Both the position numbers and the translations under genes were made by a program. A model generated the notes under the pieces. The model saw only the letters and a program-made list of their open reading frames with translations, ran no database searches and had not been told where the DNA came from. From an uncultured Collinsella sp. (GTDB lineage Bacteria; Actinomycetota; Coriobacteriia; Coriobacteriales; Coriobacteriaceae): a stretch of 64,000 nucleotides of DNA. The stretch lies in contig CATYZK010000007.1 in the NCBI GenBank assembly GCA_958415665.1, forward strand, positions 1-64,000, in the 5' to 3' direction. Below, one piece after another: positions 25,938 to 33,564 of this stretch. Each line of letters begins with the position of its first letter. The stretch's first letter is position 1.

Positions 25938-27065
25938 TTAGTAACGCACGAAGATGTAGTTATTGTTCATGCCGGCGGCAACGGAGCTGATGATGACACC
26001 CGTGTTGTAGTCGGAAGCATGAATCATCTGACCACCACCGATGTAAATGCCGGTGTGGTACGAGTTGACCACAACGTCACCGGGCTGCGGATCGGACACA
26101 CGCGTCCAGCCCATAAAGGTGCCAGTGGTGCCGAGGCGGCAATAGCGACCCGTGAGGCAATAGCTAACAAAACCAGAGCAGTCGAAGCTGTTCGGGCCAA
26201 TTCCGCCCCAAGAATAAGCGCAACCAAGCTTGCTGTATGCACGCGAGACAACAGAACCGCCATCGACGGACTGGCTCGGAGCAGAAGGCGTCGGAGCCGG
26301 AGCAGGCGTGGAGGGCTGCGGCGTCGGAGCGGGTGTCGGCGTAGGAGCCGGAGTGTTGCCGCCCTGGTTGTTGTTATTGCTGGTCTGACCACCGTTGTTG
26401 GTGTTCTCGGTCGTACCGGCAGTCTCGTTGCTCACCGTGGCCTTCTCAGCGGTACTGGCGTTGATGCCGGCCTGCAGCGCGGCGTTGGCCTCGGCCTCGG
26501 CAGCAAGCTCGGCCTGCAGCTGTGAATCCAGGGAGTTTACGACGCTCTGGGCTTCAGCCTGCTGAGCGTTAAGCTCGTCGACCTTTTTCTGCGTGGAAGC
26601 GACGTTCTTCTCCTGCTCGGCCTGCTTATCGGTGAGCTGCTGCTTAAGCTCCTTGACCTCTTGAATGGTCTGAGCTTGCTTATCGGAAACTTTGCCGTAG
26701 TAGAACAGACGATTGAGCATATCGCTCAGATCATCGACACCCGTCAAAACCTGAAGCAGGCTCAGACCGCCGGTTTTGTACTCGCCGGCGACATAGGTCG
26801 AGAGCTTGGCCTGACCATCGGCGATCTCCTGCTGCTTTTGCGTGATCTCTCCGGCAGTCTGATCGAGCGCCTGCGTCTGCGTGGCAAGCTCATCGTAAAT
26901 CTGCTGGGTTTGGGTGCCGATCTGCTCGAGTTTCGTACGAGCAGCGGCAAGGTCGGATGCGGTATCGGCGTAGGCAGGAGCCGCGAGGCCCAAGCCCAAA
27001 ACACAAGCGAGGGTTGCCGTAGCAGCGCAGCGTGCCATGTTTTTGTGCGTGTTTGCTGTGCGCAT
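25938..27065 (-). CDS. Secreted NlpC/P60 peptidoglycan endopeptidase with coiled coil
   Basis: 375 aa. Signal peptide (residues 1-32, cut after AYA), a long CwlO-like coiled coil (35-205), an Asn/Gly and Pro/Thr/Ala-rich linker (215-265), and an NlpC/P60 domain with catalytic Cys296 in FDCSGF, His337 in YHTGIYIG and His349. Such enzymes cut D-Glu-diaminoacid bonds in peptide stems; CwlO-type members need FtsEX for activation, which is not seen here. RBS GGAAAGGAAG precedes the ATG. Preceded on the same strand by apt, with its own terminator after the stop. Confidence 0.92.
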   Translation of the reverse strand: MRTANTHKNMARCAATATLACVLGLGLAAPAYADTASDLAAARTKLEQIGTQTQQIYDELATQTQALDQTAGEITQKQQEIADGQAKLSTYVAGEYKTGGLSLLQVLTGVDDLSDMLNRLFYYGKVSDKQAQTIQEVKELKQQLTDKQAEQEKNVASTQKKVDELNAQQAEAQSVVNSLDSQLQAELAAEAEANAALQAGINASTAEKATVSNETAGTTENTNNGGQTSNNNNQGGNTPAPTPTPAPTPQPSTPAPAPTPSAPSQSVDGGSVVSRAYSKLGCAYSWGGIGPNSFDCSGFVSYCLTGRYCRLGTTGTFMGWTRVSDPQPGDVVVNSYHTGIYIGGGQMIHASDYNTGVIISSVAAGMNNNYIFVRY

Positions 27066-27097
27066 GTAGCTTCCTTTCCAGTAACTAAGGGTAACGG

Positions 27098-27628
27098 CTA
27101 GTCTACCGTCACCAGGCTAAAGAGCTCCACATCGTCATCAGACGGCGTGAGCTTCTCGCGCGGGTTGAGAAACGCAAGCTCAAGTATACAACCGTAACCG
27201 ATAAGCTTTGCGCCCATATCTCGCACCAGTTTACCTGTTGCCTCGACGGTTCCGCCCGTCGCGACCAAGTCGTCCAGAATCAACACGGTATCTTTAGAGC
27301 TGATAGCGTCGGCATGGATCTCAATTGAATCGGTGCCGTACTCGAGCTCGTAGCTCTGGCTTACGGTCTCGCGCGGCAGCTTGCCCGGTTTACGTGCGGG
27401 AACAAAGCCGGCGCCAAGGGCTACAGCCACCGGTACGCCAACCATAAAGCCGCGAGCCTCGGGACCCACGACCTTGGTGATTCCCATGCCGGCAAAGTGC
27501 TCGGCGAGGGTATCGGTCATGGCTTTGAGCGCCTCGGGATTGCCAAAGAGCGGCGTGATGTCTTTAAAGATGACTCCGGGCTCGGGATAGTCGGGGATGT
27601 CGACGATTTGAGATTCGAAGTCGTACAT
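27098..27628 (-). CDS. apt: Adenine phosphoribosyltransferase
   Basis: 176 aa. Salvages adenine to AMP using PRPP. PRPP-binding motif VLILDDLVATGGT is intact; the N-terminus YPEPGVIFKDITPLF is diagnostic. The frame opens at 27643, but ATG at 27626-27628 has GAAAGG 7 nt upstream and fits the family start. It lies within the minus-strand run pgsA2-FHA-MerR-apt-NlpC/P60. Confidence 0.95.
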   Translation of the reverse strand: MYDFESQIVDIPDYPEPGVIFKDITPLFGNPEALKAMTDTLAEHFAGMGITKVVGPEARGFMVGVPVAVALGAGFVPARKPGKLPRETVSQSYELEYGTDSIEIHADAISSKDTVLILDDLVATGGTVEATGKLVRDMGAKLIGYGCILELAFLNPREKLTPSDDDVELFSLVTVD

Positions 27629-27668
27629 TGCATGACCTTTCAATGGGTTGCCGGATAAGCGGCAGCGG

Positions 27669-28547
27669 TTATTTGCCCGCCGTGGCGGTGCCGGAGTGCG
27701 AAGGGGCGACGACCTTGAGCGGCTTTACGAGAGAATCCTCGTGCGAAGCCGGCGTGGCTATCTCTTCGTTTTTGGCTTTGGTGGACTCGGAGCGAGTGAT
27801 TTCCTCATCGAGTGCATCGATGTCGGCGTCCTCGACCACGGCGTTGAGCGACTCAAAAACGCGGTTCTTGAGCAGCGCAGTGTGCACACCCTCGGTCAGG
27901 TCGTGAAGCTTCTTAAACGCACGCTCGAGCTTGGCGTCGCGCTCGTCATCGGAGGTATCCATGCCGAGCATGCTCACGAGCACCTGCTCAAACATCGAGG
28001 ACTCGCGGTTGGCGGAAGACACGTACTGACGCAGGTTGCGGGGCTCGATATGGAAGCGTGACAGCTCGGAGCAGTAGCGGATGATTGGAAAATCGCGACC
28101 ATCGACGAGCTCACGATTCTGCGGACTCTTGATGATGCGAATGAGGTCGTTCTCGGCGAGCGAGCGGATAAACGAAATCTCGACGCCCAGCATATCGGGA
28201 ATGGTCTCAATGGGATGCAGCTTTTGTTTGGTCTCCTTGGGCTCCGTCTTGAGCGGAACATCGGACAGCAAGCCCACCTCGTAGGCGAGCGTTGACAGGT
28301 CCGTGGCGTTTTCCAAGCGCTGCTTAATCACGTTGAGCGGCATGTAGCGGGTCTTCTGCAAGTGCAGAATGACCTCCAGGCGATCAACGTCCTCCTTAGA
28401 GTACTGACGGTATCCCTTAGGCGTACGATGAGGGGTAATGAGCCCCTCATCTTCTAGAAATCTAATTTTTGAGTTCGAAAGATCGGGGTATGCGCCTCGA
28501 AGAAGGTTGACGACTTGGCCGATACTCAGATAGTTGCGTTCGGCCAT
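27669..28547 (-). CDS. MerR-family regulator, FtsR-like
   Basis: 292 aa. MerR-type winged helix at residues 5-75 (LSIGQVVNLL, SNSKIRFLEDEGLITPHRTP, GYRQYSKEDVDRL). A second region (110-200) resembles a further helix-turn-helix-like unit, as in the FtsR/Rv1828 group. In C. glutamicum FtsR activates ftsZ, and in mycobacteria the homologue lies directly after garA, exactly as here (3 nt after the FHA gene). The C-terminal 60 residues are a low-complexity charged tail. Regulatory target is inferred from homologues only. Confidence 0.8.
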   Translation of the reverse strand: MAERNYLSIGQVVNLLRGAYPDLSNSKIRFLEDEGLITPHRTPKGYRQYSKEDVDRLEVILHLQKTRYMPLNVIKQRLENATDLSTLAYEVGLLSDVPLKTEPKETKQKLHPIETIPDMLGVEISFIRSLAENDLIRIIKSPQNRELVDGRDFPIIRYCSELSRFHIEPRNLRQYVSSANRESSMFEQVLVSMLGMDTSDDERDAKLERAFKKLHDLTEGVHTALLKNRVFESLNAVVEDADIDALDEEITRSESTKAKNEEIATPASHEDSLVKPLKVVAPSHSGTATAGK

Positions 28548-28550
28548 GCC

Positions 28551-28985
28551 CTACTCACCGGTTTCGATGCGCTCCGGCGTGCTCTCGTGGTAGATGAGCG
28601 TAAACGTACCGATCTGGACGGAAGAACCATCGTGCAGCGGGGCCGCGTTGACAATGGCGCCGTCGACCCAGGTGCCATTGAGCGAGCCCAGGTCCTCAAT
28701 GCGAGCGCCGAGCCCCTCGCGAATAATGCGCGCGTGGCTACGCGAAACGGTCATGTCATTGAGGAAGATGCCGTTCGCAGGATCGCGGCCGATGGTGGTC
28801 ACGTCGTCCTCGAGCTCAAAGGCGGCACCAGTCTGCGGACCCTTGACGATGGACAGAACGGGTGCGGTGATGCGCACGTTGGCCATGAGGTCGGGAACGG
28901 TGACGTCGCTTGAAGGCACGCGGAATACGCAGGTAGCGTCAGCAGCCTTATCATTCTGAGGCATATTGTTAACCATGTTGTCCAT
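28551..28985 (-). CDS. FHA-domain protein, GarA/OdhI-like
   Basis: 144 aa. FHA domain at about residues 45-130: TIGRDPANGIFLNDMTVSRS, RSHARI and DLGSLNGTWVDG. GarA and OdhI bind 2-oxoglutarate-metabolising enzymes unless phosphorylated at an N-terminal ETTSVFR motif by PknB/PknG kinases. Here the matching place reads DATCVFR, so the VFR and second Thr remain while the first Thr is Ala. ATG at 28983-28985 has AGGGG upstream; a longer frame is unsupported. Neighbours pgsA2 and MerR match the mycobacterial locus. Conserved role is probable, one phosphosite fewer is seen directly. Confidence 0.82.
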   Translation of the reverse strand: MDNMVNNMPQNDKAADATCVFRVPSSDVTVPDLMANVRITAPVLSIVKGPQTGAAFELEDDVTTIGRDPANGIFLNDMTVSRSHARIIREGLGARIEDLGSLNGTWVDGAIVNAAPLHDGSSVQIGTFTLIYHESTPERIETGE

Positions 28986-29051
28986 GACAACCCCTAACTT
29001 ATCGCGGACGTGCCGCAAATAATGAACCGTACGTAATCATACCCCAACGAA

Positions 29052-29756
29052 TCAGTCTTCGATTTCAGGGTTCAGAAAGTCGATGTCCTCGTCCTCGGGA
29101 TGCGCGAGAGCCTGTTTAATGGCCACTCCGCCCTTAATGGAATAGATGACAGCCGTGAGCATGGAGAAGATCACGCCGCCGTACACAAAGAAGATGCCGA
29201 GGGGCACCGAGCTTCCGTTGAGGCCCGGGAAGGCCGTAAGGGTTGAAGGTAAAAGATGCAGGCCGTCAATAACGGGGAACCCGAGCAGCATGAGCGAGAA
29301 GCCGGTCATGAGCAGTGCAGTGGCAATCTTTCCGGGAAAGACGACATCGATGGGGCGACGGTGATAATGACGCACGATAAGCGTGCCGATGCCCAGATAG
29401 ATGTCGCGGCCAATAATGAGCACGCAGACCCAGATGGGCAGCTCTCCGCGGACCACCAGCCCAAGTACGCCGGTGAACAGCAGCGCACGGTCGCAGATGG
29501 GATCCATGACCTTGCCGAGCCACGAGACCGTCTTGGTCATGCGGGCGATCTGACCGTCCATCCAGTCGGTAGAGGCGGCAACGGCGTAGATAACGATGGC
29601 GATGACGCGGTTGTTATCCGTCACAAACAGGTACAGAAATACCAGGGTGAGGATCAGGCGCGTAAAGGTGATGAAATTGGAGATCGTAAAGATCTTATTC
29701 GACGGGTAATCGGAAGTGCCGATAAGCTCCTTTTTGATCTTCTTTTTGATGCCCAC
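29052..29756 (-). CDS. pgsA2: CDP-alcohol phosphatidyltransferase (PgsA2-like)
   Basis: 234 aa membrane enzyme of the CDP-alcohol phosphatidyltransferase family. Catalytic motif complete: DWMDGQIAR, then G-x3-D-x3-D (LGKVMDPICD). Lipid product uncertain: phosphatidylglycerol phosphate or cardiolipin in related actinobacteria. The start is taken as GTG at 29754-29756, which has GGGGGAG 4 nt upstream and begins GIKKKIKKEL; the frame also runs up to 29846 without a good site. Heads the run FHA-MerR-apt-NlpC/P60. Confidence 0.82.
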   Translation of the reverse strand: MGIKKKIKKELIGTSDYPSNKIFTISNFITFTRLILTLVFLYLFVTDNNRVIAIVIYAVAASTDWMDGQIARMTKTVSWLGKVMDPICDRALLFTGVLGLVVRGELPIWVCVLIIGRDIYLGIGTLIVRHYHRRPIDVVFPGKIATALLMTGFSLMLLGFPVIDGLHLLPSTLTAFPGLNGSSVPLGIFFVYGGVIFSMLTAVIYSIKGGVAIKQALAHPEDEDIDFLNPEIED

Positions 29757-29883
29757 AGGACTCCCCCGCTGGTTAACGACAAAACTTTCGCTACTATACC
29801 CGTTCCGGCGATGTCTATCCAGCGCAAGCATAGAGAGTCCAGACATGAGGAAGGCGCTTTTGGGCGGCGGTGGATTTCACATT

Positions 29884-29942
29884 CGTGTACATCAGCCTCC
29901 AAACATGCCGAAAAATGTCGGTTTTGGAGGGTGATGTACACG
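29884..29942. repeat. 20-bp inverted repeat upstream of the GC-rich block
   Basis: CGTGTACATCAGCCTCCAAA (29884-29903) pairs with 29923-29942 with a single mismatch; the 19-nt loop contains CCGA and TCGG. It sits in the 396-bp gap between pgsA2 and the ABC operon; the rest of that gap shows no gene. It marks the left edge of the GC-rich block and could be an operator, a terminator without T tract, or a scar of insertion. Confidence 0.7.
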
Positions 29943-30152
29943 TTTTGATTCGGTGATTACATCGATCGGGAAAGTTGTTGCCTTAAGCAAATTAATCATG
30001 ATGTGCGGGTCGAGAAGGGTTGGCGCCAAAAGAACCCAACGGCCGTTATGGCTTCGTTAGAAACGCGCCCCACTATGGATGGTGAACCCGAAAGGTAAGG
30101 CGCGCGGGCACGGTGACTCGGCCCGCGCTCCCGGAAGAGAAAGGATAAACCC

Positions 30153-30881
30153 ATGGGTTACATGCTCGAGACGCGTGGGCTCACCAAGCGCTTCGGCCGC
30201 GGCGACCAGGCGCAGGACGCCGTGGCCGATGTGAGCCTTCATATCCGCGAGGGCGAGGTGTACGGGCTGCTCGGTCCCAACGGCGCCGGCAAGTCGACAA
30301 CGCTCAAGATGATCTGCGGGATGCTGCGGCCGACGGCCGGGGAGATCCTCTTTGCCGGGCACGCCTGGTGCCGCGAGGACCTCTACGCAATCGGCAGCCT
30401 CATCGAGGAGGCGCCGCTCTACCCCAACCTCACCGCGCGCGAGAACCTGAGCGTGCGCACCACGCTGCTGGGCCTTCCCGAGAGCCGCATAGATGAGGTG
30501 CTCGCCGCCGTGGACCTCGCTGACACCGGGAAGAAGCGCGCCGGGCGCTTCTCGATGGGCATGCGGCAGCGCCTGGGGCTCGCGCTGGCGCTGATCGCCC
30601 GGCCACGCCTGCTCGTGCTCGACGAGCCCACCAACGGCCTCGACCCCATCGGCATCGAGGAGCTGCGCGACCAGATCCGCGGCTTCGCGGCGGCGGGCAC
30701 GACGGTGATCGTCTCGAGCCACATCCTCTCCGAGGTGCAGCAGATGGCGGACACCATCGGCATCATCTACGGGGGGCGCCTCGCCTACGAGGATGCGCTT
30801 CGGCCCGGGCAGGACCTCGAGGAACTCTTCATGAGCTTCTGCCGGGAAGGGCGACGAGCGCGCGGGGAGGTGGCGGCATGA
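30153..30881 (+). CDS. Lantibiotic-protection ABC transporter ATP-binding subunit (MutF/CprA type)
   Basis: 242 aa ABC ATPase. Walker A GPNGAGKS, signature FSMGMRQRLGLALAL, Walker B LLVLDEPTNGLDP and the switch His in SSHILSEVQQ. The MGMRQRLG variant signature and the two different permeases downstream are typical of transporters that expel lantibiotics and similar peptides from the membrane (NisFEG, SpaFEG, MutFEG, CprABC). ATG with GAAAGGA upstream. Base composition is much richer in G+C than the genes to the left. The next gene starts within its stop (ATGA). Confidence 0.88.
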   Translation: MGYMLETRGLTKRFGRGDQAQDAVADVSLHIREGEVYGLLGPNGAGKSTTLKMICGMLRPTAGEILFAGHAWCREDLYAIGSLIEEAPLYPNLTARENLSVRTTLLGLPESRIDEVLAAVDLADTGKKRAGRFSMGMRQRLGLALALIARPRLLVLDEPTNGLDPIGIEELRDQIRGFAAAGTTVIVSSHILSEVQQMADTIGIIYGGRLAYEDALRPGQDLEELFMSFCREGRRARGEVAA

Positions 30882-31648
30882 CGGGCGAGAAAGGCGGCCT
30901 GCTCGCGGGCCTGCGCGCCGAGGCCCTGAAGTCGCGCCACGCGGCACCGGTTCGCCTGGCCGTGCTCATGGCGCTGCCGATGCCGCTGCTCGGCGCGATG
31001 CCCTACCGGGGCGTGCAGATCTTTAGCGCGTGGAACTACTGGTACGCGCTCTTCCTGCCCGTGTGTCTCTCGCTCGTGGTGGCGTGCGTCGCGCGGGCTG
31101 ATGCTCGCACGCGGATGCGGGGGCTTCTGGGCCTGGGCTTCCCGCTCGGGCGCGCCTGGTGGGCCAAGGCGCTCTGGTGCCTCGCGCTCTGCACGCTCTC
31201 GAGCCTCGTGGTTTTCGGCATCTACCTCGCGGGATCGGCGTTCTCCTCGCAGGGCCTCACGGCCGCGGGCACGCTCACGATGCTCCTCTGCGCGCTCGTC
31301 AACACGGTGACCGCGGCGTGGATGATCCCCGCAGGGCTCTTCCTCACGGCGCGGCTCGGCATGCTCGCGGGCATCTTCTGCCCGCTCGCCGCGCAACTCT
31401 TAGGTGGGTTCGCCTGGTCGTTGGTGCCGCTGCCGCAGCTCTTTCCGCCGTCGGCGAACATGGTCATCCCCACGAGCTTCATCCCCGTGCTGCCGAGCGG
31501 CGAGCCGCTCGCGGCGGACATGGCGCTCGGCGGGGCGCTCGCGTCGGACGGCATGCTCACGCTGGCGGGCCTTGCGGTCTGCGCGCTCGCGTTCGCCGCG
31601 CTCACGGCGGCGGGCGCGGCCTGGTTCGCGCGCTCCGAGGAGAGGTGA
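30878..31648 (+). CDS. Lantibiotic immunity ABC permease, MutE/EpiE family
   Basis: 256 aa with six predicted membrane helices. The family fingerprint is the N-terminal LRAEALKSRH followed by FSAWNYWYALFLPV and later PPSANMVIPTSFIPVLPSGEPL. Pairs with the following MutG-type permease to form the membrane part of the exporter. ATGA overlap with the ATPase and TGATG overlap with the next gene show a translationally coupled operon. Confidence 0.86.
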   Translation: MTGEKGGLLAGLRAEALKSRHAAPVRLAVLMALPMPLLGAMPYRGVQIFSAWNYWYALFLPVCLSLVVACVARADARTRMRGLLGLGFPLGRAWWAKALWCLALCTLSSLVVFGIYLAGSAFSSQGLTAAGTLTMLLCALVNTVTAAWMIPAGLFLTARLGMLAGIFCPLAAQLLGGFAWSLVPLPQLFPPSANMVIPTSFIPVLPSGEPLAADMALGGALASDGMLTLAGLAVCALAFAALTAAGAAWFARSEER

Positions 31649-31653
31649 TGGCC

Positions 31654-32463
31654 ATGACACGACTCTCCGACCCGATGCCGCGCATGACTCTCTCGCGGGC
31701 CCTGCTCTCCGAGGCCCTGCGCCTGGCGCGCTCCCCGCTCACGGCGGTGCATCTCGTCTGCGGCCTGGCAGCCGGTCTTGCCTGCGGCGAGTACTTCTCC
31801 GTAACCCGATGGGACCCGGCGCTGGGCGCGGACGCCTACGCCCAGTTTCTCGGCGCTCTCATGCCACTCATGTCCGCCATCGTCTGCGGGCTCGCTGTGG
31901 ACGAGGAGCGCGCTGCCGGGCGCCTCGCCAACCTCACGGCGGTCCCCTCGCGCGGGCGCGCCGTCGCGGCGAAGCTGCTCGCCCTTGCGGCGCTCGGCGC
32001 GGGCGCGCTGGCCGTGGCGCTCGGCGTGTTCGGGGCCGTGCTCGCCGTCGCCGGGCGCCTGCCGCTCGGGCCCACTCCGCTTGCGGCCGCCTGGGCGGGC
32101 ATCGTGCTGGGCAGCCTGCCCCTCTACGCGCTGGGGCTCGGCGCGGCCCTGCGCCTCGGCCGCAACGCCGTCATCGGCGCCGGCGCGGCGGGGATGCTCC
32201 TCGCGTTCTTCTCGGTGGGCGGACTTGCGCACGGTCTCATGACCGGCGAGCTCACCGGTGCCCTGGCGACGCCCCTGAGCTGGGTGCCGCTCGCCTGGCC
32301 CGCGCGCCTGGGGTCGCTCGGGGTGGAGGCCTTCATCGACGCCGTACGCGCGGCGGGCCCACTCCTCACGACTGCGCTCGCTGGCCTCGTGCTCACCCTG
32401 GCAGCCGACGCCGTCCTTCTCGCCTGGTTCTGCCGCTTCGAGGACGGGAGGGCAGATGCGTAG
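31654..32463 (+). CDS. Lantibiotic immunity ABC permease, MutG family
   Basis: 269 aa from ATG 31654; ATG 31648, overlapping the previous stop as TGATG, would add two residues. GAGGAGAGG at 31637-31645 suits 31654 better. Six hydrophobic helices; N-terminal SRALLSEALRLARSPLTAVH and the FLGALMPLMSAIVCGLAVDEERAAGR segment are typical of MutG/NisG partners. The second permease subunit of the exporter. Confidence 0.84.
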   Translation: MTRLSDPMPRMTLSRALLSEALRLARSPLTAVHLVCGLAAGLACGEYFSVTRWDPALGADAYAQFLGALMPLMSAIVCGLAVDEERAAGRLANLTAVPSRGRAVAAKLLALAALGAGALAVALGVFGAVLAVAGRLPLGPTPLAAAWAGIVLGSLPLYALGLGAALRLGRNAVIGAGAAGMLLAFFSVGGLAHGLMTGELTGALATPLSWVPLAWPARLGSLGVEAFIDAVRAAGPLLTTALAGLVLTLAADAVLLAWFCRFEDGRADA

Positions 32464-32857
32464 GAGGCCGCTCGCCGCCATGCTCGCCCTCCTCTCCGCA
32501 GCGCTCCTTCTGGGCGGGAATGCCCTGCTCGACGCCGGCTGGGGGTCGGCGCTGCGCTCGATCGCAGACCGCGTGCTGCCCAACCCTGAGATCCCCATGT
32601 GGGCGCCCGCGCCCGAGCCCGGCAGCCACGCGAGCTCCTACGCCGACGCCACCGGGGCGGGGGCAAACTACGTCTACCTGGTGGACGCGGCGGACGACAG
32701 GGGCAATGTCCGAGAGCTCCAGCTCATCTTCTTCGGGCGGGAGTCGGACGGCGAGGGCTGGCTCGAGATCGAGGCGCGCGGCGGCTCGGGCGTGCGCTAC
32801 CGCGCGTGCGACGCGGCCGAGGCGCCCGCGGCTGCGCGCAGGGCTCTGGACCGCTGA
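32456..32857 (+). CDS. YxeA-like (DUF1093) exported protein
   Basis: 133 aa. N-terminal signal anchor (residues 5-25) followed by a DUF1093/YxeA-like domain: YVYLVDAADDRGNVRELQLIF and WLEIEARGGSGV. The domain is a small OB-like beta fold often encoded next to antimicrobial-peptide ABC operons; its role is unknown. It starts 8 bp inside the MutG gene and is followed after 44 bp by the response regulator. Confidence 0.7.
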   Translation: MRRRPLAAMLALLSAALLLGGNALLDAGWGSALRSIADRVLPNPEIPMWAPAPEPGSHASSYADATGAGANYVYLVDAADDRGNVRELQLIFFGRESDGEGWLEIEARGGSGVRYRACDAAEAPAAARRALDR

Positions 32858-32901
32858 GTGCGGCGCTAGTACAATTCCGACGAGAGTTTCAGGAGGTCAA
32901 C

Positions 32902-33564
32902 ATGGCGAGGATACTGGCAGTGGATGATGAACGGGCGATCCTCGACGCGCTCGCGCGCGTCCTCGGCCGCGACGGCCATGAGGTCGTCAGGGCGGCCGAC
33001 CCGACGACAGTCCCGGGGATGGACCTCTCGCGCTTCGACCTCGTGCTCTGCGACGTCATGATGCCGGGGCTCGACGGCTTCGAGCTCGTGCGGCAGATCC
33101 GCCCGGACTTCGACGGGCCCATCGTCTTCCTGACCGCGCGCGTGGCCGAGGAGGACGCCGTGGCCGCCTACGGCCTGGGCGCCGACGACTACGTCCGCAA
33201 GCCCTTCGGGGCCGCGGAACTGCGCGCCAAGGTCGCGGCCCATCTACGCCGTGAGCGCCGGCCGCGCTCGCACGCCCTCTCCTTCGGGGAGGTGCGGATC
33301 GACCTCGGGGCGCGCGACCTCGCCGTGGGCGGCGAGACCGTGCCGCTCACTCCCACCGAGTACGCCATCTGCGAGTACCTCGCGCGCCACCCCGGGCAGG
33401 TCATGAGCCGCGCGCAGATACGCGAGGCGGTGCTCGGCTGGGAGAGCGACGCCGACGACGCGGCCATATCCATGCAGGTCAGCCGCGCCCGGAGGAAACT
33501 CTCCGAGGCCGGCGCCGATCCGATCGCGACCGTCTGGGGGATGGGGTACAAGTGGCAGCTCTGA
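32902..33564 (+). CDS. OmpR-family response regulator
   Basis: 220 aa. Receiver domain (1-115) with phospho-acceptor Asp51 (LCDVMMPG) and the FLTA and K segments intact, then an OmpR/PhoB winged helix (130-220, LTPTEYAICEYLARHPGQV). AGGAGG with 5-nt spacing fixes ATG 32902. With the following kinase it forms a two-component system, which in CprRK/NsrRK-type loci senses peptide antibiotics and induces the neighbouring exporter. The gap before it is too short for a clear separate promoter. Confidence 0.93.
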   Translation: MARILAVDDERAILDALARVLGRDGHEVVRAADPTTVPGMDLSRFDLVLCDVMMPGLDGFELVRQIRPDFDGPIVFLTARVAEEDAVAAYGLGADDYVRKPFGAAELRAKVAAHLRRERRPRSHALSFGEVRIDLGARDLAVGGETVPLTPTEYAICEYLARHPGQVMSRAQIREAVLGWESDADDAAISMQVSRARRKLSEAGADPIATVWGMGYKWQL

